Assembly (NCBI GenBank): GCA_900553035.1
Contig: USCC01000105.1
Coordinates: 1-7,033 of the forward strand
Source of the DNA: an uncultured Rhodospirillaceae bacterium
Lineage (GTDB): Bacteria; Pseudomonadota; Alphaproteobacteria; CAAGCB01; CAG-977
Length of the DNA: 7,033 nt
Reading direction: 5' to 3'
The translations under genes and the position numbers were made by a program. This document shows, one piece after another, positions 1-6,603 of this stretch (position 1 is the stretch's first letter; every line of letters starts with the position of its first letter). Below the pieces are notes generated by a model. The model had not been told where the DNA came from, ran no database searches, and saw nothing but the letters and a program-made list of their open reading frames with translations.

Positions 1-366
1 CTGATGATGCACATTATGCTGAACATGCTTTCGAACGCCGTTAAGTACACGCAGGAAGGAGGGCACATTTTCGTTTCGGCCGAACAGGATGAAACCGGGG
101 CCCTGAAAATCATTTTTGAAGACGACGGTATCGGTATTTCGGCCGAAAATCAGAAGAAAATTTTCGCGGCCTTTGTTCAGGTCGAAGGTGCCCAGACAAA
201 AAGCCATGCCGGAACGGGACTGGGGCTGTATCTTGTTGTCCAGATGCTGGAATTCCTGAACGGCCGGATCACCGTTGAATCGCGGGAAGGGGATGGTTCC
301 GTCTTTACCCTCATCTTTCCGTCCGAAATTTTCCGGGAAAGCGGTCCCAGACAGATTTCGCTGTAA
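1..366 (+). CDS. Sensor histidine kinase, C-terminal ATP-binding domain (5' partial)
   Basis: This is the C-terminal end of a two-component sensor kinase, open at the left edge; the frame continues upstream from base 1, so the ATG at 4 is probably internal. The 121 visible residues hold the HATPase_c (GHKL) fold that binds ATP for autophosphorylation of an upstream histidine. Visible motifs are the N box (LNMLSNAVKYT, residues 7-17, with Asn12 the likely Mg-binding residue), the G1 box (DDGIGIS, 41-47), the F box (IFAAFVQ, 54-60) and the G2 box (GTGLGL, 71-76). The pattern matches the kinase class common in hybrid and PAS-type sensors. The protein ends soon after the last strand of the domain, so no receiver domain follows. 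Sensor, dimerisation and phosphoacceptor parts lie outside the window. Two terminators follow, which isolates it from the phage genes. It is probably a host gene, but a phage-carried gene cannot be excluded. Confidence 0.93.
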   Translation: MMMHIMLNMLSNAVKYTQEGGHIFVSAEQDETGALKIIFEDDGIGISAENQKKIFAAFVQVEGAQTKSHAGTGLGLYLVVQMLEFLNGRITVESREGDGSVFTLIFPSEIFRESGPRQISL

Positions 367-383
367 GGCATTCCCTGCGGTCC

Positions 384-418
384 CAGAAAAAGGGCGGGTA
401 AATCCCGCCCTTTTTCTG
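384..418 (+). terminator. Intrinsic terminator after the kinase gene, probably bidirectional
   Basis: This is a perfect inverted repeat: a 15-bp stem (arms 384-398 and 404-418) around a 5-base loop (TAAAT). The inner part of the stem is GGGCGGG/CCCGCCC. Five A's lie in the left arm (387-391) and five T's in the right arm (411-415), so a U tract follows the GC core when read in either direction. It begins 18 bases after the kinase stop codon and should end the kinase transcript. It could also stop transcription arriving from the right. Confidence 0.88.
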
Positions 419-435
419 TGGCCGGAGTCACAGGC

Positions 436-464
436 AGCCCCGTTGAAAAGCGGGGCTTTTTTTT
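436..464 (+). terminator. Second intrinsic terminator, just before the capsid gene
   Basis: A 7-bp stem AGCCCCG/CGGGGCT (436-442 with 451-457) can extend by a T-G and a T-A pair to a GAAA tetraloop (445-448). Eight T's follow (457-464, the first also pairing in the stem). This is a textbook + strand terminator. It lies 18 bases after the first hairpin and ends only 24 bases before the capsid start codon. Read-through from the kinase into the capsid gene should therefore be low unless antitermination operates. Confidence 0.88.
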
Positions 465-472
465 ACTTTAAT
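443..472 (+). promoter_or_regulatory. Candidate sigma70-type promoter for the capsid gene
   Basis: TTGAAA (443-448, five of six matches to TTGACA) and TTTAAT (467-472, five of six to TATAAT) are separated by 18 bases. The -35 element would sit in the loop of the second terminator and the spacer would include its T tract. Transcription would start near 479, giving a leader of only about ten bases that begins inside the ribosome binding site. That short leader, and the fact that GAAA loops and T tracts are ordinary terminator parts, means the match could be chance. No other promoter candidate was seen between the terminators and the gene. Confidence 0.3.
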
Positions 473-488
473 TTTGAAAGAGGTAGCA

Positions 489-1397
489 ATGAGTATTGAA
501 ATTACAGCTTCGCTTGTCGAACAGTACTGCGGAAACGTTCAGGCGCTGGTCCAGCAGAAAGGTTCCAAGCTGCGCAACGTTGTCGGTATTGAAAGCGTGC
601 GGGGAAAGAACGCCTATATTGACCAGATCGGCCAGGTTGCCGCCGTTAAGAAAACGACGCGCCATGCGGATACGCCGCGGATGGATACGCCGCACAAGCG
701 CCGCCGTCTGACGCTGGAAACGTACAACTGGGCGGATCTGATCGATAATGATGACAAGGTCCGGATGCTGATTGACCCGACGAGCGAATATTCCAACGCC
801 GCGGCATGGGCGATGGGCCGAGCCATGGATCAGGCGATTATCGAAGCCGCTCTGGGAACGGCATATACCGGCGAAACGGGCGCAACGGAAGTTGCCTTGC
901 CGGCTTCTCAGGTTATTGACGCCGCGTGCGCCAGCAAGTTCACTTTTGACAAGCTGCGCCAGGTGAAACGTCTGTTCGATTCCAATGATGTCCCGATGGA
1001 AGGCCGGTATATCGTCCTGTCGGCGGCTCAGTTGGATGACCTGCTGAGCGAAACGAAAGTGACGTCTTCCGATTATGCGGCGGCGAAGTCTCTGGTACAG
1101 GGTGAACTCGAAAGCTTCATGGGCTTCCATTTCATCCAGTTGAACGCCAAAAAGGCGGACGGCAAGCTGATTTTGCCCGAAGTCATGAGCACGGCGGAAA
1201 CGCCGGCCAAAATCGGCCGTTCCTGCGTGGCTTTCCATTCCGAAGGCATCAAGCTGGGAATCGGTCAGGATATTGTCGGCAAAATCACGGAACGTGACGA
1301 CAAGTGTTTCGCAACGCAGGTCTATTACGAAATGTCCATCGGGGCCGCGCGTATGCAGGAAGAACTGGTCATCAAGATCAACTGCAAGGAATCCTGA
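489..1397 (+). CDS. Phage major capsid protein
   Basis: This encodes a 302-residue head-shell protein of the family found in T7-like and other podophages and related prophages, which is expected to adopt the HK97 fold and assemble into the icosahedral head. Recognition rests on the central region: RHADTPRMDTPHKRRRL (residues 58-74) followed by WADLIDNDDKVRMLIDPTSEY (81-101, key residues W81, D86, D96, P97) and a helix beginning NAAAWAMGRAMD, then ALGTAYTGETGAT. The length is normal for this family, and no signal peptide or membrane segment is visible. The ATG at 489 is chosen because AAAGAGG (477-483) sits five bases upstream; an in-frame TTG at 474 would lie before that site. The gene stands apart from its neighbours: two terminators precede it and one follows, so it is probably transcribed as its own unit at high level. 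No scaffold or portal gene precedes it, which is unusual. The family call is confident; the fold is inferred. Confidence 0.9.
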   Translation: MSIEITASLVEQYCGNVQALVQQKGSKLRNVVGIESVRGKNAYIDQIGQVAAVKKTTRHADTPRMDTPHKRRRLTLETYNWADLIDNDDKVRMLIDPTSEYSNAAAWAMGRAMDQAIIEAALGTAYTGETGATEVALPASQVIDAACASKFTFDKLRQVKRLFDSNDVPMEGRYIVLSAAQLDDLLSETKVTSSDYAAAKSLVQGELESFMGFHFIQLNAKKADGKLILPEVMSTAETPAKIGRSCVAFHSEGIKLGIGQDIVGKITERDDKCFATQVYYEMSIGAARMQEELVIKINCKES

Positions 1398-1414
1398 GCG
1401 ATAAGCGTACGGGG

Positions 1415-1453
1415 CGGGCGGCGGGATCATTTCTTTCCCGCCGTTCGTTTTTT
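1415..1453 (+). terminator. Intrinsic terminator after the capsid gene
   Basis: A 12-bp stem (1415-1426 with 1436-1447, including two G-T pairs) with core CGGCGGG/CCCGCCG encloses a 9-base loop and is followed directly by six T's (1448-1453). It starts 18 bases after the capsid stop codon. The position matches the T7 terminator Tphi, which also lies directly after the capsid gene (gene 10). I infer that it sets capsid expression above that of the downstream tail genes, which would then depend on read-through or on their own promoter. No convincing promoter was seen in 1398-1476. Confidence 0.85.
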
Positions 1454-1476
1454 ATACGGAAGAAAAGGAAAAGGTT

Positions 1477-2820
1477 ATGCCTCAGATAAATATTTTGCCG
1501 TCAGCCGTTTGTGAAGCGGAAGACGGTTATGCCGATATGTCCGACCGGGCGGTTCAGAAGTCTGCGGAATGTTCCGAAATGGCAAAGGCGGCCGAAACGC
1601 TGGCGATGCTACGCCAGAACAGTGCCGATGTATGCCGGCGCAAGGACGAGGAAAAACTGTCCGTCGAAACGATCATGAAGGCTTTTGACAAGGCCGCACG
1701 GAAAGCTGTTGAAGAAATGAAGACAGACAAGGCGTCGGCCTTCGTTCAAGAGGTCTGTGACGACGTGCGGGAAGCCGTTTTCAGGGGAGCTGTCGGCCGG
1801 GAGGTCGGGTTGACGTTTGAAAGCCGCGCGGCCCTTCTGGAGCGCGCCGTTTCTCTGAACGCCGAATTTCTGAAGGAAGTCCCGGCGGAATATGACGCTG
1901 TCTGTGCCGATTTTGCGGAAAGCGTGGAACATTCGGGTTTGCCCGTTTTTATGAAGAACGCATTGAAACTTAAGGCTTCCAGGGAATTTGCCGCGGCGGT
2001 TCTGGATAACGTCGGGGAAGCGGACAGTGAAAAGCTGGCCGGCGTCTGGGAGGATGGAAAAATCAGGGAACTCTTTTCCGAAGAAGAAGCCGCTTTTTTG
2101 AAAAACAAGGCGGAAGATGCCCAGACAGCGCGTCAGGCTGAAAAGGTGTTTGAACGTCTTGAAGCCGAGATGCTGCTGAATATTTCTCCCGAAGAAGGAT
2201 GCGGGCGCATTGAAGCCTGGATAAAGGAAAACCCCGAGGGCTTGTCGAAGGATGTTCTGGATATCGTCGCATCCTTGAATGGTTTTTATTTCCGGCGCGA
2301 ACAGGGCGAAGTGCAGGTAAGGGTGCAGAAGGAGCTTCTGGATGATCTGAAAAAAATGAAGGAGCTGTGTGAAGAAGGCCGAGAAGACGAGGCTTTTCTT
2401 CATTTGAACACATGCGGCCTGAAATATGGTGCGCCGGAACTGTTTGACGGAATTTCCGAAGCGTTCACGGAAGGAAAAATCGGCGCCGGCGAGGGAAAGA
2501 GCGGCTTTATTTCTCTTGTTTCGGGTTTCTGCCGAACCGGTGTTCTGCCCGAAGCTGAACTGTATGAGGCTTTTCTGCTTGGCGCTCTCGGAAGCCGGGA
2601 TTTCGCTCTTCTGTCCGAGATGGCGGAAAATCTTTCGGAGCATCCGTCTGTTTTTTATGTCCGGAAAGCCATGGGGGCTCTGATCGCTTCACAGCAGTCA
2701 GAAGAGGCGGTTTATGCCGGTCTGACGGCTTTGTATTACGATTTCGCCGCTGCGGCCGCGCAGGGGGCATCGGTGTGTGAACTCCGGAAAATAATCCGGG
2801 AATGCCTGGATCTTGGGTAA
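1477..2820 (+). CDS. Uncharacterised helical acidic protein of the phage late operon
   Basis: I do not recognise this 447-residue protein. It is rich in Ala, Glu, Lys and Leu, looks almost wholly alpha-helical and acidic, and has no signal peptide, membrane span or evident catalytic motif. Heptad-like charged stretches occur at about residues 40-85 and 205-235. A segment near 248-276 (WIKENPEG, then FYFRRE) and later segments of the type 'LFDGISEAFTEGKI' recall the loosely conserved helical phage proteins that act as internal virion or DNA-ejection components; this resemblance is weak. AAGGAAAAGG (1465-1474) lies just before the ATG. It sits after the capsid terminator and 12 bases before the tail adaptor gene, so it probably belongs to the virion or its assembly. 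Alternatives are a head-decoration, scaffold-like or host-interaction protein. The open frame is clearly real: strong ribosome binding site, compact spacing, coding-like codon use throughout. Confidence 0.8.
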   Translation: MPQINILPSAVCEAEDGYADMSDRAVQKSAECSEMAKAAETLAMLRQNSADVCRRKDEEKLSVETIMKAFDKAARKAVEEMKTDKASAFVQEVCDDVREAVFRGAVGREVGLTFESRAALLERAVSLNAEFLKEVPAEYDAVCADFAESVEHSGLPVFMKNALKLKASREFAAAVLDNVGEADSEKLAGVWEDGKIRELFSEEEAAFLKNKAEDAQTARQAEKVFERLEAEMLLNISPEEGCGRIEAWIKENPEGLSKDVLDIVASLNGFYFRREQGEVQVRVQKELLDDLKKMKELCEEGREDEAFLHLNTCGLKYGAPELFDGISEAFTEGKIGAGEGKSGFISLVSGFCRTGVLPEAELYEAFLLGALGSRDFALLSEMAENLSEHPSVFYVRKAMGALIASQQSEEAVYAGLTALYYDFAAAAAQGASVCELRKIIRECLDLG

Positions 2821-2832
2821 AGGAGAAAAACA

Positions 2833-3390
2833 ATGACTTCCATGGTTTCAATCTGCAACCGGGCTTTGTCCAAAATCGGGGATGAAATCACGATTTTATC
2901 GTTGGAGGATTCCTCAAAGCCGGCTCGGTACTGCAAAATGCTGTATCCGGAAACGCGGGACATGGTTCTGCGTTCCTATCCGTGGCGTTTCGCCCTGAAG
3001 CGTTATGTTCTGGCGCCGATGGCCGAAGCGCCTGTCTTCGGTTTTGCCAAACAGTTCGCTTTGCCGGTCAACTGTCTGCGCGTCTGGCGGACGGAGGAAA
3101 ACATTCCTTATCAGATTGAGGGGAAAGCGCTGCTGGCGGATGCCGATGTCTTTCGTTTCATCGGCATCCAACGCGTCGAAGATCCGACGCTGTTTGACCC
3201 GATGTTTGTCGAAGCCTTCGCTCTGAAGCTTGCTTCGGAACTGGCGCTGCCTCTGACGGCGTCGGTTTCGCTGAAGGAAGCCCTGTACAAGGAGTATCAG
3301 GTCTTTGTACAGCAGGCTCGGACGGCTTCGGCAATGGAGGGATGCCAGGACTCCTATGTTCAGAAAGGCTGGCTGGAAAGCAGGTGGTAA
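2833..3390 (+). CDS. Tail tubular protein A-like tail adaptor (T7 gp11-like)
   Basis: This is a 185-residue adaptor that, by analogy with T7 gp11, forms a ring joining the portal to the tail nozzle. Family hallmarks are ICNRALSKIG (residues 7-16), a short SLEDSS turn, and YPETRDMVLRSYPWRFALKR (38-57), in which the RD...LR..PW.FA pattern is diagnostic. A middle region follows with 'PYQIEGKALLADAD' and 'DPTLFDPMFVEAFALKLASELALPLT', then a helix ending in ARTASAMEG and the terminal WLESRW. The length is close to that of gp11 (about 196 residues). The start is supported by AAAGGAGA (2819-2826), which overlaps the preceding stop codon, with six bases to the ATG. Its stop codon abuts the ATG of the nozzle gene, as expected for two proteins that assemble together. 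Confidence 0.88.
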   Translation: MTSMVSICNRALSKIGDEITILSLEDSSKPARYCKMLYPETRDMVLRSYPWRFALKRYVLAPMAEAPVFGFAKQFALPVNCLRVWRTEENIPYQIEGKALLADADVFRFIGIQRVEDPTLFDPMFVEAFALKLASELALPLTASVSLKEALYKEYQVFVQQARTASAMEGCQDSYVQKGWLESRW

Positions 3391-5394
3391 ATGAAAATAT
3401 CGACATCCTTGGTCCGGTTTAATACCGGCGAAATCTCTCCTTTGATGGCGGGGCGCATTGATACCGAAGAGTACCGGGGCGCCTGCCGGATCATGAAAAA
3501 CTTTATTCCGTCGGTTCAGGGGCCGGTCAGCCGCCGCGGCGGGACACGCTTTATTGCATCCGCAAAGTTCAGCGGAAAGAAAACGCGTCTTTATGCGTTT
3601 CAGTTTTCGGCGGTTCAGCCGTATCTGCTGGAATTCGGCGATGGCTACATCCGGTTTTTCTTTCACCGTCAGCCGATCGTGACCGAAGCCGGAACGCCTC
3701 TGGAAGTCGTAACTCCCTATGCCGAAGCGGATCTGGAGGGGCTGAGCTTTACTCAGAGCGGGGACGTCATGTTTATCGCTCACCCGAACTATCCGATAAA
3801 AAAACTGGTGCGTCACAGCAATGTGGACTGGCGGCTGTCGGATGTCGAGCTGATTGACGGACCGTATTATCCGGTGAATACCGGCGATATTTCCATCCAG
3901 CCTTCAGGGGTGAACGGAACCGTGACTCTGACGGCTTCGGGGCCGCTATTCAGCGCCACGGACGTCGGACGCCATGTCCGCATCATGCATTCACAGGCGC
4001 CGAACGTCAAATGGGGGGCGGCGAAAATCATCGGTTTTACAAATGCCCAATCGGTGACGGCTCAGGTTTTCAGTGCTTTCCCGTTTATGAATACGGGGGC
4101 TTCAAAGGCCTGGCGTCTGGGCGTTTTTTCGCAGACAACCGGCTATCCCGCCGTTGCAACCTTTTTTGAACAGAGGCTTGTTCTGGCAAAAGGCAACGGT
4201 GTTTACGGGTCAAAAACCGGGAATTACGAAACATTTTCCCCGACCAAGGACGACGGGTCGGTCACGGCGGAGTACGGGTACGGTTATGAACTGTCATCCG
4301 AGCAGATCAACAACATCTGCTGGCTTTCATCGGGGCGTGTCCTGGCTATCGGAACTGTCGGGGCGGATTTTACCCTGATGACGTCCGGCGGCGACGGTGT
4401 TCTGCCAATGACCGTGAAGGTCATCCGGCATTCGACGTATGGCAGCGAAGCCGTTCCGCCGATAAAGATAAGCAATACAACCCTGTTTGTTCAGAGGTAC
4501 GGACATAAGCTGCGGGCATTTACGTACGATAACAATTCGGACGGATATATCGCGCGTGACCTGACCACGCTGGCTTCCCACATTACGCAGAGCGGCATAA
4601 AGGAAATGGCTCTGCAGCAGGAACCGGTGCCGGTCGTTTGGTGTGTCCTACAGAACGGAGGGCTGGTCGGACTGACGTACGAAGCGGAACAGGCGGTGGA
4701 GGCCTGGCATTCGCATGATCTGTCCGGCGGTTTCGTGGAAAGTGCCGTGACTCTTCCGTCGGAGAACGGAAGTCATGACGAGCTGTATCTTCTTGTCCGC
4801 CGCGTCATAAACGGCACCGAACGGAAATACATCGAAGTCATGGAAGAGGGAATCGGCGTTGAAGAGGAAAATACGAAGGAAAACTTTTTCGTTGACTGCG
4901 GCCTGTCCTATCACGGTGAAAAGGCGGCGACGCTTTTCGGTCTGGATCATCTGGAAGGCGAAACCGTCGCTATTCTGGCGGATGGGGCTATCCAGCCGGA
5001 ACGGTCGGTTCACAACGGAAGCATCACGCTTGATACACCGGCATCGGTCGTTCATGTCGGTCTGCCGTATGTTTCCATTCTGCAGCCCATGCCTGTGGTC
5101 GGACTGGCGCAGGACGGTGTGTCCGAAACGGCAAAAAAACGGATATCCGGGATGCTGATCCGCGTTTTCAAGACGCTGGGCTTTAAAATCGGGCGGGAAG
5201 GACATGTCGAGCGGCAGTCTTTCCGGCGGACGAACGATCCGATGGACGCGGCGCCGGCTTTGTTTTCGGGAGATCGCAAAATTGCGTTTTCCGGAGACTG
5301 GAATGATCTGTCAAGCATCCGCATCGAGCAGGATCAGCCCCTGCCTTTGACGGTGCTGGGAATCTTTCCCATCGTGAATGTCAACAAGATTTAA
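3391..5394 (+). CDS. Tail tubular protein B-like tail nozzle (T7 gp12-like)
   Basis: This 667-residue protein matches the nozzle family that forms the distal tube of the stubby tail and the channel for DNA exit. The N-terminus is diagnostic: FNTGEISPLMAGRIDTEEY (residues 10-28), then CRIMKNFIPSVQGPVSRRGGTRF (32-54, key residues N37, F38, Q43, G44, P45, R48-R49, G51, R53). The C-terminus (about 622-667) carries the other family signature: LFSGDRKIAFSGDW, IRIEQDQPLPLTVLGI. Between them the chain looks beta-rich. It is somewhat shorter than T7 gp12 (794 residues) but in the range I associate with prophage versions. The ATG directly follows the adaptor stop codon (TAAATG); only a weak AGGTGG (3382-3387) precedes it, so translation is probably coupled to the adaptor gene. 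It ends in a tandem TAATAA stop. Confidence 0.9.
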   Translation: MKISTSLVRFNTGEISPLMAGRIDTEEYRGACRIMKNFIPSVQGPVSRRGGTRFIASAKFSGKKTRLYAFQFSAVQPYLLEFGDGYIRFFFHRQPIVTEAGTPLEVVTPYAEADLEGLSFTQSGDVMFIAHPNYPIKKLVRHSNVDWRLSDVELIDGPYYPVNTGDISIQPSGVNGTVTLTASGPLFSATDVGRHVRIMHSQAPNVKWGAAKIIGFTNAQSVTAQVFSAFPFMNTGASKAWRLGVFSQTTGYPAVATFFEQRLVLAKGNGVYGSKTGNYETFSPTKDDGSVTAEYGYGYELSSEQINNICWLSSGRVLAIGTVGADFTLMTSGGDGVLPMTVKVIRHSTYGSEAVPPIKISNTTLFVQRYGHKLRAFTYDNNSDGYIARDLTTLASHITQSGIKEMALQQEPVPVVWCVLQNGGLVGLTYEAEQAVEAWHSHDLSGGFVESAVTLPSENGSHDELYLLVRRVINGTERKYIEVMEEGIGVEEENTKENFFVDCGLSYHGEKAATLFGLDHLEGETVAILADGAIQPERSVHNGSITLDTPASVVHVGLPYVSILQPMPVVGLAQDGVSETAKKRISGMLIRVFKTLGFKIGREGHVERQSFRRTNDPMDAAPALFSGDRKIAFSGDWNDLSSIRIEQDQPLPLTVLGIFPIVNVNKI

Positions 5395-5407
5395 TAAGGA
5401 GGAAAAT

Positions 5408-5845
5408 ATGGGACCTGTATTCGCGGCGGCCGCAGCCAAAACGGGCACAAACGCCCTTCGCGGAGCGGCGCGCCTGAAAGAAGAGCGCCGGATTTCAAAG
5501 GAAAACATCCATTCATATCAGCGCAGGGCATCGGATATTCTGAAAAAACAGAAGTATGACGAAGGCGTCCTGCGTCGGGAATCAGATGAAGACAAGGGCG
5601 AATCCGTTGCCCGGAGCGGGGCTTCGGGCGTAAAGGTGTCCTCGTTTGACGACGCTTTTTTAAGCCATGATCTGAAAACGGAGCAGGAAGCGGCCATGCG
5701 GCGTTATGAAGCCGACAGCGAAGTCAGCGAACTGAACCGGCGCATCCAGTCGGAACGACGCGCGAACAGAGCGCGGAACACGGATTATGGTTTGGGCGTT
5801 CTGAGCGATTTGTTCGGCTTGGCGGGCAAGTATTATGAAACATGA
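5408..5845 (+). CDS. Small internal virion protein-like (T7 gp14-like)
   Basis: This encodes a 145-residue protein, read from the ATG at 5408 with AAGGAGG at 5396-5402, which overlaps the second stop codon of the nozzle gene. The N-terminus has an Ala run (residues 6-10), followed by a long, highly charged helix (20-66), then ARSGASGVKVSS (68-79) and a second charged helix (85-125), ending in a short hydrophobic tail (LGVLSDLFGLAG). The layout of a helix, an 'AR.GASGV..SS' turn and a helix, together with the position right after the nozzle gene, is that of small internal virion proteins which in T7-type phages leave the particle with the DNA and help build the channel across the cell envelope. 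In T7 the counterpart is gp14. Sequence conservation in this group is low, so the role is inferred largely from the motif and gene order. An alternative is an unrelated small virion-associated protein. Confidence 0.65.
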   Translation: MGPVFAAAAAKTGTNALRGAARLKEERRISKENIHSYQRRASDILKKQKYDEGVLRRESDEDKGESVARSGASGVKVSSFDDAFLSHDLKTEQEAAMRRYEADSEVSELNRRIQSERRANRARNTDYGLGVLSDLFGLAGKYYET

Positions 5846-5869
5846 AAATATTAAAGAAAGGAATGGTCT

Positions 5870-6592
5870 ATGACGGTGGCAAGCACGCTGAATAAAATCA
5901 GTTATACAGGAAACGGGGTTGTGAGCGAATTCGCAATCCCGTTCAAGTTCTTTCAGGACGATGAGATTGAAGTGTACATGGTGTCGCCGGTTCTGGCGGA
6001 AACACGTCTGACGCTTGGGAACGATTATTCTGTTTCCGGCGCCGGGGATGAACAGGGCGGAACTCTGACGATGACCGTTCCGCCGGAAGCCGGCGAAAAA
6101 ATAACCGTTGTTCGCGTCGTTCCCATGACGCAGGAGGTCGATTATCGTGAGAATGAAATCTTCCCCGCCGAAACACAGGAACGCGCACTGGACCGGCTGA
6201 CCATGATGATTCAGCAGCACGCGGAAAAGTTCGAGCGGACTCTGACTTTGGGCATTACGTCCGAGGACAATCCCGACGAAATCATTCCCCGTATTTTTGA
6301 AGCTGAAATAAACGCGGCGAACAGCGCCAGTGCTTCAGCGGCCTCGGCGGTTTCTTCCGCGAACCAGGCGGCGGAAGCGGCTGCCCGGGCTTTGGCTTCC
6401 GCGTCTTCGGCCTCCGAAAGTGCGGCCAGCGCCGCGGAAGCACAGGCGATTGTCGACAGCTTTACGGCAACCGGCGAGACGATTATTTCACCGACTGTAC
6501 GGTATTTCCGGATCGTCACGGCTGCCGAATACGGCGCATTGTCCGATGCAATGAAAGCCGATCCGGCCTATCTGTGGTTCGTGACGGCGTAA
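5870..6592 (+). CDS. Short tail-fibre anchor protein with T7 gp17-type N-terminus
   Basis: This 240-residue protein has three parts. Residues 1-125 match the T7 gp17-type N-terminal domain that attaches fibres to the tail: TLNKISYTGNG, FAIPFKFFQDDEIEVY, a 'LTLGNDYSVSG' strand, and RENEIFPAETQERALDRLTMM. Residues 148-197 are almost all Ala, Ser and Glu and should form a trimeric coiled-coil or helical shaft. Residues 210-240 carry YFRIVTAAEYGALSDAMKAD and end in YLWFVTA, a variant of the 'Y..L......DP.TLYFV' segment common in phage fibre proteins. No receptor-binding domain follows, so the protein is much shorter than gp17 (553 residues) and probably serves as an adaptor for the downstream glycine-rich protein. 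AAGGA (5858-5862) lies seven bases before the ATG. The frame is intact and shows no sign of decay. Confidence 0.85.
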   Translation: MTVASTLNKISYTGNGVVSEFAIPFKFFQDDEIEVYMVSPVLAETRLTLGNDYSVSGAGDEQGGTLTMTVPPEAGEKITVVRVVPMTQEVDYRENEIFPAETQERALDRLTMMIQQHAEKFERTLTLGITSEDNPDEIIPRIFEAEINAANSASASAASAVSSANQAAEAAARALASASSASESAASAAEAQAIVDSFTATGETIISPTVRYFRIVTAAEYGALSDAMKADPAYLWFVTA

Positions 6593-6603
6593 AGGAGGAA
6601 ACA

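Noticed and set aside
474..488. An upstream in-frame TTG start for the capsid gene
   Set aside because: It lies before the Shine-Dalgarno sequence AAAGAGG, which is well placed for the ATG at 489.
468..1430. A 320-codon open frame on the - strand covering the whole capsid gene
   Set aside because: It mirrors the capsid codons, its protein is rich in Arg, His and Phe with no recognisable domain, and the + strand reading has clear family motifs and a ribosome binding site.
1609..2643. A 344-codon open frame on the - strand inside the 447-residue gene
   Set aside because: Its composition (Phe, Gln, Arg-rich, no motif) is typical of an antisense shadow, and no start site fits it. The + strand frame is longer and fits the operon spacing.
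1477..2820. Possible relation of the helical protein to type III secretion gatekeeper proteins
   Set aside because: Only the general helical, acidic character is shared; no family motif was seen and the context is purely phage structural.
2914..3816. A 300-codon open frame on the - strand across the adaptor-nozzle junction
   Set aside because: It spans two well-identified + strand genes and shows no domain or ribosome binding site.
5863..5895. A ten-codon ATG frame just upstream of and overlapping the fibre gene
   Set aside because: The start lies one base after the AAGGA site, too close for initiation, and the peptide has no meaning; the ATG at 5870 has correct spacing.
5660..6220. A 186-codon open frame on the - strand across the small internal protein and fibre genes
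   Set aside because: It overlaps two supported genes, and its His/Arg/Phe-rich composition looks like an antisense artefact.
6211..6519. An Ala-rich 102-codon open frame on the - strand opposite the fibre shaft
   Set aside because: The Ala/Ser codons of the fibre shaft read as Ala-rich on the other strand as well; this is a consequence of repetitive GC-rich codons.
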